From Gammaproteobacteria bacterium (GTDB lineage: Bacteria; Pseudomonadota; Gammaproteobacteria; Xanthomonadales; Xanthomonadaceae), in contig JAUIJO010000019.1 of the NCBI GenBank assembly GCA_030431185.1, positions 1 to 19,735 on the forward strand: a stretch of DNA of 19,735 bases. Reading direction: 5' to 3'. Positions 1 to 6,695 of the stretch are shown in pieces (the stretch's first letter is position 1; every line of letters begins with the position of its first letter). Position numbers and translations under genes: made by a program. The notes beneath the pieces were generated by a model, which saw only the letters and a list, made by a program, of their open reading frames with translations, ran no database searches and was not told the DNA's origin.

Positions 1-1
1 G

Positions 2-223
2 GTCGAGTACATCATCATCGTCGCGCTCATCGCGATCGCCGCGATCGCGGTGTTCACCTTCTTCGGTGGCACCGTCCGGTCCCAGGTGGGCGGCATGGCC
101 AAGGAACTCTCGGGCCAGTCCGCCGGCTCGGCCATCGACAAGGCCCAGAAGTCCGCCGACAAGGCGGAGAAGGAAAGCAAGAACAAGGGCCTGGACAAGT
201 ACACCAACGACAACTCGCGTTGA
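2..223 (+). CDS. Flp-type (type IVb) prepilin, 5'-truncated by window edge
   Basis: Only the last 73 codons are present, in the frame starting at base 2; the start lies outside the window. The visible part opens with Val-Glu-Tyr followed by an unbroken stretch of about 20 hydrophobic residues rich in Ile, Ala and Val. In Flp prepilins this is the conserved Glu(+5)-Tyr(+6) just after the TadV cleavage glycine, followed by the assembly helix. The rest is a hydrophilic tail full of Lys, Glu, Asp and Ser. It is longer and more charged than the very short tail of classical Flp pilins. It is inferred to be a pilin subunit held in the inner membrane until polymerised. It stands 117 bases before the next start, behind a hairpin, so it may be expressed at a different level from the assembly genes. 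An alternative is a minor pilin of the same family. Confidence 0.8.
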   Translation, partial: VEYIIIVALIAIAAIAVFTFFGGTVRSQVGGMAKELSGQSAGSAIDKAQKSADKAEKESKNKGLDKYTNDNSR

Positions 224-236
224 TGTCAGTCGCCGT

Positions 237-255
237 GCCCCGGCATCGCCGGGGC
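237..255 (+). terminator. GC-rich hairpin after the pilin gene (attenuator-like)
   Basis: GCCCCGGC (237-244) and GCCGGGGC (248-255) form a perfect 8-bp stem with a 3-base loop, 13 bases after the pilin stop codon. No T-run follows, so it is not a canonical intrinsic terminator. It could stabilise the 3' end of a pilin transcript or partly stop polymerase before the assembly genes. A second, weaker 6-bp stem with a 13-base loop, AACGGC (281-286) with GCCGTT (300-305), lies in the same gap. Confidence 0.4.
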
Positions 256-327
256 TCGGCACCACACCGCTGATCAACTGAACGGCAAGGCGCCAGCCGG
301 CCGTTCGTAGGTGTTTGTGTTCGACAC

Positions 328-335
328 GGAAGGAG
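328..335 (+). promoter_or_regulatory. Shine-Dalgarno that fixes the TadG-like start
   Basis: GGAAGGAG lies 5 bases before ATG 341. An in-frame GTG at 311 opens a longer reading frame but has no comparable site before it. ATG 341 is therefore taken as the true start. Confidence 0.75.
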
Positions 336-340
336 TCGTC

Positions 341-1951
341 ATGCAGGCGTCCATGCCCCCATTGCGAGTTCGCAGGCGCAGCGCTTCCCCTCTTGGCGGC
401 CGCAAGGGCGTGAAAGGGCAGGCCCTCGTCCTGTTCGTCGTGCTGGTATCCATCCTGTGCATCGGCCTGGTGCTGGTCTTCGATACCGGCCAGTCGGTCA
501 ACAAGAAGGTCCAGCTGGTCAACAGCGCCGACGCGGCGGCTTACAGCGTCGCGGTGCAGCAGGCGCGGACACTGAACTTCGCCGCCTACATGAATCGTGG
601 GCGGGTGGCCAACGAGGTCGCCGTCGCACAGCTGGTGAGCATCTGGTCCTGGACCAACTACCTGCACGCGCACACCGCGCTTTTCATCGAGGCGCTGGAC
701 TGGCTCAAATACATTCCCTATGTCGGCTCGATATTCGCGGCGATGGAGGCCGTATACAAGGGCATCGAGGTGGTGATCGGCGGGCTGCGCACCGTATACC
801 GGCCCATCGCCTCGGCGGCGGTCCTCGCGCTGGACGGGCTCAACGGCCTGATGGCCGGCGCCGCGCGCACCTTCGTGCGCTGGGGCGGCATCGAGGCCGC
901 ACAGATCGCCAAGGACGTCCTGCAGAAGAACGACGCCACCGCGCAGATCGACGCGACCGGCTGGGTGGTCTTGGGGCAGCAGCTGACACAGGCCGCCTCG
1001 GATGGCCCCAACAGTTTCCTGCAGAAGCACGACCTGCCCGGGCGCAACCGGCGCAGCGCCGGCATGGACCGCTACCGCAACGTGGTGATGGAGTCGCGCG
1101 ACCGCTTCAGCGCCGACCGCAGCCAGGCCAACAGCCTGTGGATCATCAAGTTGCCGTCGAACGGCGGCACCGACATGGTCGACTACAACCGCTGGGCGGC
1201 GATCGACACGCTGCAACTGAAAATCAACCTGCCCTGGCCGCTGGACGACATCAGCGTCCCGCTCGGCTGGGGTGGCGCGCAGGCCGTGGAGAACACGAGT
1301 CCGCGGCCGAAATTCTTCCCGGGTATCCGTGCCGGCGGCCGCAACGGCCGCAGCAACGGCTGGCGCGCCTACTACCACAACAGGCGCCCGACCTACCGGC
1401 AGTACAGCGGCGCGACCAACTGGGTGGCCACCCGGCTCGCCGCCGACCAGCCGTCGGTCAACCTGTCCAAGCCCTTCCCGTATCGCAACATCACCCAGCG
1501 CACCTACACCAAGCGCAACGATGCCTATTTCACCGGCTACCAGGGCCTGCGCGACTACGACGACGTGCGCGCGGGACATGCCCAGAGCCCCGACGCGGAC
1601 GACGACAAGGCGGGTCCTATCTTCTCGGTCTATGCCACGACCGCGCGGGAGAACGCGCGGACCAGCCAGGACATCGCCGGCATCGGCGGGCCCGCGGGCG
1701 GCAACCTCGAGCTCAAGAGCAATGTCGACAAGCTGACCGCGATCTCGACCGCGCAGGTCTATTTCAATCGCGCACCGTATAGCGCCTTGTTCCGTCGCAT
1801 GGTGCCCCGGAGCTGGAACGGGCGCCCCTCGAGCGACGACCAGCTGGAGATGGGCAACCTCTTCAGCCCATACTGGCAGGCGCGCCTGATCGAGACCCCG
1901 ACGTCGGTGTACGCGAAGGTCAAGATCGGCTCGCTGGTGACCGGCCCATGA
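341..1951 (+). CDS. TadG-like Flp pilus assembly protein (TadE/G-like N-terminus)
   Basis: A 536-residue protein with a basic N-terminus, then Lys-Gly-Gln-Ala (residues 25-28) leading into a single hydrophobic segment at about 28-48. The segment is followed by the Asp-Thr-Gly-Gln and 'NSADAAAYS' motifs typical of the putative Flp pilus-assembly TadE/G-like family (PF13400). The rest is predicted to be periplasmic. Near the C-terminus it has 'YFNR', then an acidic 'LEMGNLFSPYWQARL' stretch that I associate with long TadG-like proteins of proteobacteria. The +5 residue after Gly26 is Leu rather than Glu, so it lacks the Glu that pilins need for subunit alignment. It probably anchors or organises the pilus rather than polymerising. 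It overlaps the next gene by ATGA. The start is chosen on the Shine-Dalgarno at 328-335. Confidence 0.8.
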   Translation: MQASMPPLRVRRRSASPLGGRKGVKGQALVLFVVLVSILCIGLVLVFDTGQSVNKKVQLVNSADAAAYSVAVQQARTLNFAAYMNRGRVANEVAVAQLVSIWSWTNYLHAHTALFIEALDWLKYIPYVGSIFAAMEAVYKGIEVVIGGLRTVYRPIASAAVLALDGLNGLMAGAARTFVRWGGIEAAQIAKDVLQKNDATAQIDATGWVVLGQQLTQAASDGPNSFLQKHDLPGRNRRSAGMDRYRNVVMESRDRFSADRSQANSLWIIKLPSNGGTDMVDYNRWAAIDTLQLKINLPWPLDDISVPLGWGGAQAVENTSPRPKFFPGIRAGGRNGRSNGWRAYYHNRRPTYRQYSGATNWVATRLAADQPSVNLSKPFPYRNITQRTYTKRNDAYFTGYQGLRDYDDVRAGHAQSPDADDDKAGPIFSVYATTARENARTSQDIAGIGGPAGGNLELKSNVDKLTAISTAQVYFNRAPYSALFRRMVPRSWNGRPSSDDQLEMGNLFSPYWQARLIETPTSVYAKVKIGSLVTGP

Positions 1952-2784
1952 GCGCGTCGATCCGAACCCGGAACACGCGCCGCCACGTGCGCATTGTCCT
2001 GCCCGGACTGCTGGCGGCGATGGCGGTGGGCGGGTGCGCTGCCGGCGAGGACGAGGCGCCACCGACGGCGTCGACGGACATGCCGACCGTCTACGCCGAC
2101 GCCCGGGTGGAACGCCTCGTCGATGGCGCCAATGCCGGCCAGGCCGAATACCAGGCCATGCTGCAGGCCTGCAGTGAAGCGGGCGCGTCCACCGTGCCGC
2201 TCTCGGCCGAGGACGGTACCCTGCTGGGCACGGGTCGCTTGCAATGGTGGATCACGCCCGAACGGGTGGCACTGCGCCGCGAGTACTGGGACCTCGCCAA
2301 CTCCGGCGATATAGACCAGTGCCATTTCACGCTTGCCCACTCAGGCGTGCACGAGTACTTCGACGCGGATCGTTCGGTTGCCTTCGAACTGCCCGGCATG
2401 GAGATCGCGAGCGAGGGCCCCGGCGAACCGGACGCCCTGCTCCGACATGCCGTCGACCCCATCGACACGGAGCTTGCAGACGCAGCGACCAGCGCGGGCA
2501 TCGAACGCGCGGCGAAGACGCAGGTACAGGGTCAGCCCTGCCAGGCATGGCGCTCGGCCCAGGGCACGGTCTGCAAATGGACGGGCGGTGGCGAGTGGGG
2601 TTTCGTCGCCTCGCCCGGCTTCTTCCAGGCGACCGACGCGCTTTCGGAGAGCGAGATCATCCTGCAGCAGGAGCCGGCGGGCGGGAACGGGGTCCAGGTG
2701 ACGCTCACGCGTTTCATGCTCGGCGAGCCCTGGAGTCGCGCTGCGTTGCTGCCGGCGATGGGCGATGGCGAGGACGGGGCCTGA
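1948..2784 (+). CDS. Uncharacterised lipoprotein of the Tad locus
   Basis: A 278-residue protein. A twin-basic N-terminus (residues 11-15) and hydrophobic core lead to a lipobox, Val-Gly-Gly-Cys, with the lipidated cysteine at position 30. Residues after it are small and acidic (AAGEDE), which by the usual sorting rule fits an outer-membrane lipoprotein. Four further cysteines (75, 125, 198, 209) could form two disulfides. I recognise no named domain. The second half has a 'QPCQAW...TVCKW' pattern, suggestive of a small beta-rich periplasmic fold. The ATG sits inside the stop of the TadG-like gene (ATGA), so the two are probably translationally coupled. A role in pilus assembly is inferred from position only. 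Confidence 0.75.
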   Translation: MSASIRTRNTRRHVRIVLPGLLAAMAVGGCAAGEDEAPPTASTDMPTVYADARVERLVDGANAGQAEYQAMLQACSEAGASTVPLSAEDGTLLGTGRLQWWITPERVALRREYWDLANSGDIDQCHFTLAHSGVHEYFDADRSVAFELPGMEIASEGPGEPDALLRHAVDPIDTELADAATSAGIERAAKTQVQGQPCQAWRSAQGTVCKWTGGGEWGFVASPGFFQATDALSESEIILQQEPAGGNGVQVTLTRFMLGEPWSRAALLPAMGDGEDGA

Positions 2785-2785
2785 C

Positions 2786-3634
2786 ATGAGGACGATCGCG
2801 AATCGGGCCGCGTCGCGCGGTCGCCAGAAAGGGCAGGCCATGGTCGAGATCGCAGTGCTTTCGGCGATCCTCGTGCCCCTGTTCCTGCTCGTGCCGACAC
2901 TGGCGAAGTATTTCCACGCGAAGCAGATGGCACAGCAGGCCTCGCGTGCCGCGGCCTGGGAGGCCACGGTCACGCGCGACTACGAATTCAACCGGCTCAA
3001 CAGCGACCGGGCGGCACGCCTGGCCTTCATCCGGGAACACAACTTCGGTGATGCCGACACCGCCATCCGCTCCAACATCACCGGCAACACCACCGGGCGC
3101 CTCAAGGACGAGATGCTGAACACGTTCTCCAATCGAGAGCTGCTCCGCGGACAGGACATCGTCCTGGAGACCTACAGGAACGAGGCGCCCAGCGGCATCA
3201 GCGGCCTCTTCGGTCGCATCGGCGGCCTGATCGAAAAACTGCCCGGCGAGTTTCCGCCGAACAAGAACGGCCTGATCACTGCCGAGGTCACGCTGCGACC
3301 CCAGAACCTCAAGTTGCGCAATGGCGCGCGGGCCACTTACCTCGCACCCTTTGACCGCATCGACCTCGAGTTCAAGAGCCACCACACCCTGCTCGCGGAC
3401 GCGTGGAACGCCGCGGGCAATGGCCTTGACGGACAGCCGTCGCAGCGTCGGGATCGCAGCGTGATCAACCAGGTCAAGACACTCGCACCGGGCACGGTCT
3501 TCGAGTCCAGCGGGGACATGTTCGAGAAGATCGATGGAGCGGACTGGCTGCCCATCATCGGACCTGCCTCGCGCCTGCGACCGGGCTACGTCCAGCCCGA
3601 CATCGTGCCGTCCGACAAGCTCAAGAGACGCTGA
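2786..3634 (+). CDS. TadE-like pseudopilin / Flp assembly protein
   Basis: A 282-residue protein starting one base after the previous stop. The sequence Lys-Gly-Gln-Ala-Met-Val-Glu-Ile (residues 15-22) fits a prepilin-type site: Gly16 followed by Glu21 at +5. A hydrophobic helix follows at about 20-42, then 'AKQMAQQASRAAAWEA', the small-residue amphipathic segment seen in TadE/TadF family members (PF07811). TadE and TadF are pseudopilins processed by TadV and needed for Flp pilus formation. It is longer than most TadE proteins (about 140-230 residues) because of a large periplasmic domain. An in-frame ATG at 2765 lies inside the upstream gene and was not chosen. Base 2770 begins GAGGA, 11 bases before the start. 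It could fill the TadF slot, since a second TadE is encoded at 11024. Confidence 0.72.
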   Translation: MRTIANRAASRGRQKGQAMVEIAVLSAILVPLFLLVPTLAKYFHAKQMAQQASRAAAWEATVTRDYEFNRLNSDRAARLAFIREHNFGDADTAIRSNITGNTTGRLKDEMLNTFSNRELLRGQDIVLETYRNEAPSGISGLFGRIGGLIEKLPGEFPPNKNGLITAEVTLRPQNLKLRNGARATYLAPFDRIDLEFKSHHTLLADAWNAAGNGLDGQPSQRRDRSVINQVKTLAPGTVFESSGDMFEKIDGADWLPIIGPASRLRPGYVQPDIVPSDKLKRR

Positions 3635-3638
3635 CCGG

Positions 3639-4319
3639 ATGAGCGGGCACGTGAATACAGGGGGTAGCCTGCTGGCGATTTCGATGCTCTTGATGGCCAT
3701 CGCGGGCCCGGCGTGCGCGTGGCCCAAGGTCCCGCTTCCGCCGGGGACCACGGGGCAGGCCGTCACCAAGCACATGATCTACAACGGCGTCCCCATGCGG
3801 GCGAGCGAAATATCGGTGCCGATGTCGCTCGACGACGTCGTCGCGTTCTACCAGGAACAGTGGGCAGGCAACGTCGTCGCCGACCGTATGAACGGCAAGA
3901 CGATCGTCGGCCACCTTGATGGCAAGCATTACGTGACCGTCGAGCTCAAGGGCGCGGGCACGCGCACGGAGGGCACGATCGGCATCATGGAGTTGCCGCG
4001 GGAGCAGGTGCAACGCGAGCTCGGCAAGGGCATCGACAAACCCGCCAACACCGAGGTCGTCAGCGACATCCGCTACCTGGACGCAAAGGGTGCGCGCACG
4101 GTCGTGATGAAGAACCAGCTCAGCCCCTACGTCAACATGCGCTACTTCGTGCAACGGCTGCCCGCGCGTGGCTGGAAGCTGGATCGCGACCCGCGCCAGT
4201 GCCTGGCGTCCTCGGGCGAATGCGTCCTCAACTTCACCGGTTCGAGCGACGCCCGGCTCTCCTTGGCGCTGACCCGCGACCAGCCGCCGGACACGGCGAT
4301 CGTCGTCAACATCGAATGA
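3639..4319 (+). CDS. Uncharacterised periplasmic protein with two similar halves
   Basis: A 226-residue protein. A hydrophobic N-terminus ends in Ala-Cys-Ala (25-27), a good signal peptidase I site before Trp28, although the N-terminal region has almost no positive charge. The mature part seems to contain two related modules. About 48-118 has 'VVAFYQEQWAG' followed by a beta-rich stretch, and about 135-226 has 'MRYFVQRLPARGW' followed by another. The second holds Cys188 and Cys195, a probable disulfide. This layout recalls periplasmic proteins whose modules act through a 'FY..L...GW' helix, but I cannot name a family. It starts 4 bases after the TadE-like gene, so it belongs to the same operon. 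The start codon follows only a weak Shine-Dalgarno, and translation may depend on coupling. Confidence 0.72.
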   Translation: MSGHVNTGGSLLAISMLLMAIAGPACAWPKVPLPPGTTGQAVTKHMIYNGVPMRASEISVPMSLDDVVAFYQEQWAGNVVADRMNGKTIVGHLDGKHYVTVELKGAGTRTEGTIGIMELPREQVQRELGKGIDKPANTEVVSDIRYLDAKGARTVVMKNQLSPYVNMRYFVQRLPARGWKLDRDPRQCLASSGECVLNFTGSSDARLSLALTRDQPPDTAIVVNIE

Positions 4320-4344
4320 TCCGCTTTCCAAGCGATATGCCGCC

Positions 4345-4554
4345 ATGAAAACGCCCCGTCACCACATTCCTTCCCCGAGCGCTCGCCGGCAACGCGGAAG
4401 CGCGCTGATCGAATACACCGTCATCACCGGCCTGGCGGTGCTGGTGCTGCTGTCGAACCCCAACGTGGTCGCCGAGACCATCAACGCGATCAAGTCCGTC
4501 TACGAGGCCTTCGCTTACAGCCTCTCGACGACCTTTCCACTACCTAACCTGTGA
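4345..4554 (+). CDS. Short Flp-like prepilin
   Basis: A 69-residue protein. Its basic leader (residues 1-18) ends at Gly18 and is followed by Ser-Ala-Leu-Ile-Glu-Tyr. This is the G|xxxxEY processing signature of Flp prepilins, with Glu23 at +5 and Tyr24 at +6. A hydrophobic helix follows at 25-35. The mature protein would be about 51 residues with an uncharged, aromatic C-terminal tail, quite unlike the lysine-rich tail of the pilin ending at 223. It is placed 13 bases before cpaB, so it is probably made with the assembly machinery as a minor pilin or pseudopilin. A prepilin peptidase (TadV/CpaA) is needed to mature it; none is visible in the window. Confidence 0.82.
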   Translation: MKTPRHHIPSPSARRQRGSALIEYTVITGLAVLVLLSNPNVVAETINAIKSVYEAFAYSLSTTFPLPNL

Positions 4555-4567
4555 GTACGAGGGAATC

Positions 4568-5348
4568 GTGGCCTTGCCCAAGTTGAACAAGAACGTGCTT
4601 TTCATCGGGGGAGCCCTGCTCCTCGGTGGACTCGCTGCACTGATGAGCGTGACCTACGTCAAGGAGACGATCTCCAAGGCCGTCGCGCAGGCCCAGGTCG
4701 ACGAGACCGAAATCGTGGTCACCACCCAGGACCTGGAGGTCGGCCAGGCCATCGGCGAGGACGACATGGTCCTGCGCAGCGTGCCCAGTGAATTCGTGCC
4801 GGCCGACGCGGTGACCGCCGAGAACTACGGCGAGTACGTGGACCGCCTGGTACGGTCGCCGGTCCGCGGCGGCGCCCCACTCAGCGCCAGCGCGCTCGTG
4901 CCCGCCGCCCAACAGTTCTCGCGGGTGATTCCGCTGGGCCGGGTGGGATACACGCTCTCGGTGAACGAGAACAACTCGGTCTCGGGCATGATCGCGCCCG
5001 GGGATGCGGTGGACATCTTCTTCACCGTCGGTGCCGAAGAAGCGGGTGAGGGAGCGGCGAAACGCAGCGGGTCGACGGGCGAGCGCGTCTTTCCCCTCCT
5101 GGAGAACGTCACGGTCCTGGCGACCGGCGCGCGCGTCGGGGAGACCATCGGGGAAGAGGAAACCGACGCCTAACCAGGCGCAACGGCTCACCGTCGCCGA
5201 GGAAACCGGCGACCTGCGGATCATCCTGCGCAACCTTGACGACAAGACGCCGTTCAACCTGGACGGCTTGACCGAGAACGAGCTGATGGCTTCGTTCGGG
5301 GGCATCAAGGCCGATGGCGTCGAGTACATCATCGGCGGCAGCAACTAA
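4568..5348 (+). pseudogene. cpaB: CpaB/RcpC Flp pilus assembly protein, frameshifted
   Basis: CpaB/RcpC is an inner-membrane-anchored periplasmic protein with an SAF domain that works with the secretin. The gene opens with GTG 4568 behind GAGGGA (4559-4564). It reads a membrane segment (residues 9-29), an SAF-like domain (about 47-112) and the first part of the RcpC domain, including 'PGDAVDIFF' (144-152). It stops at TAA 5171-5173 after 201 residues. The missing C-terminus continues in the +1 frame from about 5166 to the stop at 5346-5348, with the family-typical 'TPNQAQRLTVAEETG' and '...GVEYIIGG' ending. The beta-strand that usually precedes 'TP..AQRL' is absent, so the lesion looks like a small out-of-frame deletion rather than a one-base slip. 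It may be a real mutation or an assembly error. If real, only a truncated CpaB is made. Confidence 0.82.
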
Positions 5349-5370
5349 ACGTTCTGGGGAAGTGTTGAAA

Positions 5371-6687
5371 ATGGCAAGGAATGTCTTTTTGCGGTGCGTG
5401 TTCGTCGCTGCCGCGGTTCTTGGTTGGGTCGGTGTCGCGCATGCACAGATGGCGACCCTGCCCAATCGTCTCGAGATGCATGGGGGCCAGGTCCTGGTCC
5501 ACACCAGCGCCCGTCCGCTCGCCCGCGTCGCGGTCGGCAATGGCGACGTCCTCGAAGTCACCACCATCGAGAAGCGCCAACTGGTCCTGATCGCAGGGGC
5601 GAACAAGGTGGGCGAGACGACCGTCCACCTCTGGTACGAGGACGGCGGGCAGCGCTCGATCCAGGTGGTCGTCAACGCGACCGACAGCAGCGCGACCTCG
5701 GCCGCCGTCAGGCAGATGCTCGGGCCGTCGTCCACCGCCCAGGTGGCCGATGTCGCGGGCAACGTGGTCATCACGGGCGAGCTCCGCCCGGAGGACGCCG
5801 CCCAGATCGAAGCGATCAAGGGCCTGTTCCCCAACGTGATCGACATGAGCACCACCGACCTCGTTGCCATGCAGCCGATGGTGCTGATGGACGTCAGGAT
5901 CATGGAAGTGAAGCGGGAAGGCATGCGGCAGCTGGGCATCGCCTGGCAGAACCAGATCGATGGCCCCTCCGGCGGCGCCATCAAGGACTTCTCGAGTTCG
6001 TTCTACCGCGTCCTGCCGGCAGGCAGTGTGTTCGAGGACATCGCCGACAGCCTGCCCGCCCGCATCAACCCGATGCAGACCTACTTCGGCATCGCGACGA
6101 GCATCGGCTCGAAGATCAACCTGCTCACCCAGACCGGAAACGCTTTCGAACTGGCGTCGCCCCAGCTCAGCGCGCGCAGCGGTGGCGTGGCGACCTTCCT
6201 CGCGGGCGGCGAGATCCCGCTGCCCCTGGTGGGTTCGTTCGGCCAGACCAGCGTCGAGTACAAGGAATACGGCATCCGGATGAACATCCAGCCGGTCGTC
6301 AACAAGAACAACGAGATCTCGGCCTCGATCATGACCGAGATCAGCAAGCTCGATCCGTCGGTCGCCGTGGCGGGAATCCCCGGCCTCCTGACCCGCAAGA
6401 CCGAAACCGAGTTCAACGTCAACAATGGCGAGACGATCGTGCTTTCCGGCCTGGTCGACATCGAGGGCAGCAAGGGCTTCAGCGGCATCCCCGGCCTGGC
6501 CAACATCCCCATCCTCGGGCGCCTGTTCCGCTCGGACGACTTCAACAAGGGGCGCACCGACCTCGTGGTGTTCGTGACCCCGCGCGTGATCACGCCGGAC
6601 CACGAGCTCAACATCGATGCGATCCAGAAGAGCAACCGTCTCCTCGAGGAGTTCGAGGAAACCATCGGCTCCGAGATCTTCGACTGA
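5371..6687 (+). CDS. cpaC: CpaC/RcpA secretin, outer-membrane channel of the Tad pilus
   Basis: A 438-residue protein that would form the outer-membrane ring through which the pilus exits. A signal peptide ends Ala-His-Ala (23-25). Residues about 35-102 match the secretin pilus N-terminal domain (PF13629 type: 'ARVAVGNGDVLEV...LVLIAGANKVGETTVHLW'). About 110-165 is a BON-like segment. The secretin domain (PF00263) fills about 240-430, with 'GIPGL..NIPILGRLF' near 372-386 and a closing 'RTDLVVFVTPRVI'. Length is usual for CpaC. ATG 5371 lies 22 bases after the cpaB remnant and 8 bases after GGGGAAG (5356-5362). It is intact, in contrast to its usual partner cpaB. The TPR lipoprotein at 10491 is a candidate pilotin. 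Confidence 0.92.
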   Translation: MARNVFLRCVFVAAAVLGWVGVAHAQMATLPNRLEMHGGQVLVHTSARPLARVAVGNGDVLEVTTIEKRQLVLIAGANKVGETTVHLWYEDGGQRSIQVVVNATDSSATSAAVRQMLGPSSTAQVADVAGNVVITGELRPEDAAQIEAIKGLFPNVIDMSTTDLVAMQPMVLMDVRIMEVKREGMRQLGIAWQNQIDGPSGGAIKDFSSSFYRVLPAGSVFEDIADSLPARINPMQTYFGIATSIGSKINLLTQTGNAFELASPQLSARSGGVATFLAGGEIPLPLVGSFGQTSVEYKEYGIRMNIQPVVNKNNEISASIMTEISKLDPSVAVAGIPGLLTRKTETEFNVNNGETIVLSGLVDIEGSKGFSGIPGLANIPILGRLFRSDDFNKGRTDLVVFVTPRVITPDHELNIDAIQKSNRLLEEFEETIGSEIFD

Positions 6688-6695
6688 GGCCCGGG

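Noticed and set aside
256..272. A sigma-54 promoter in the gap after the pilin gene
   Set aside because: A GG...GC pair is present, but the spacing is one base short and the TTGC box is poor.
5166..5175. Programmed +1 frameshifting to make full-length CpaB
   Set aside because: I see no established slippery or stimulatory element. Shifting frame here would still leave a conserved strand missing, which fits a deletion better.
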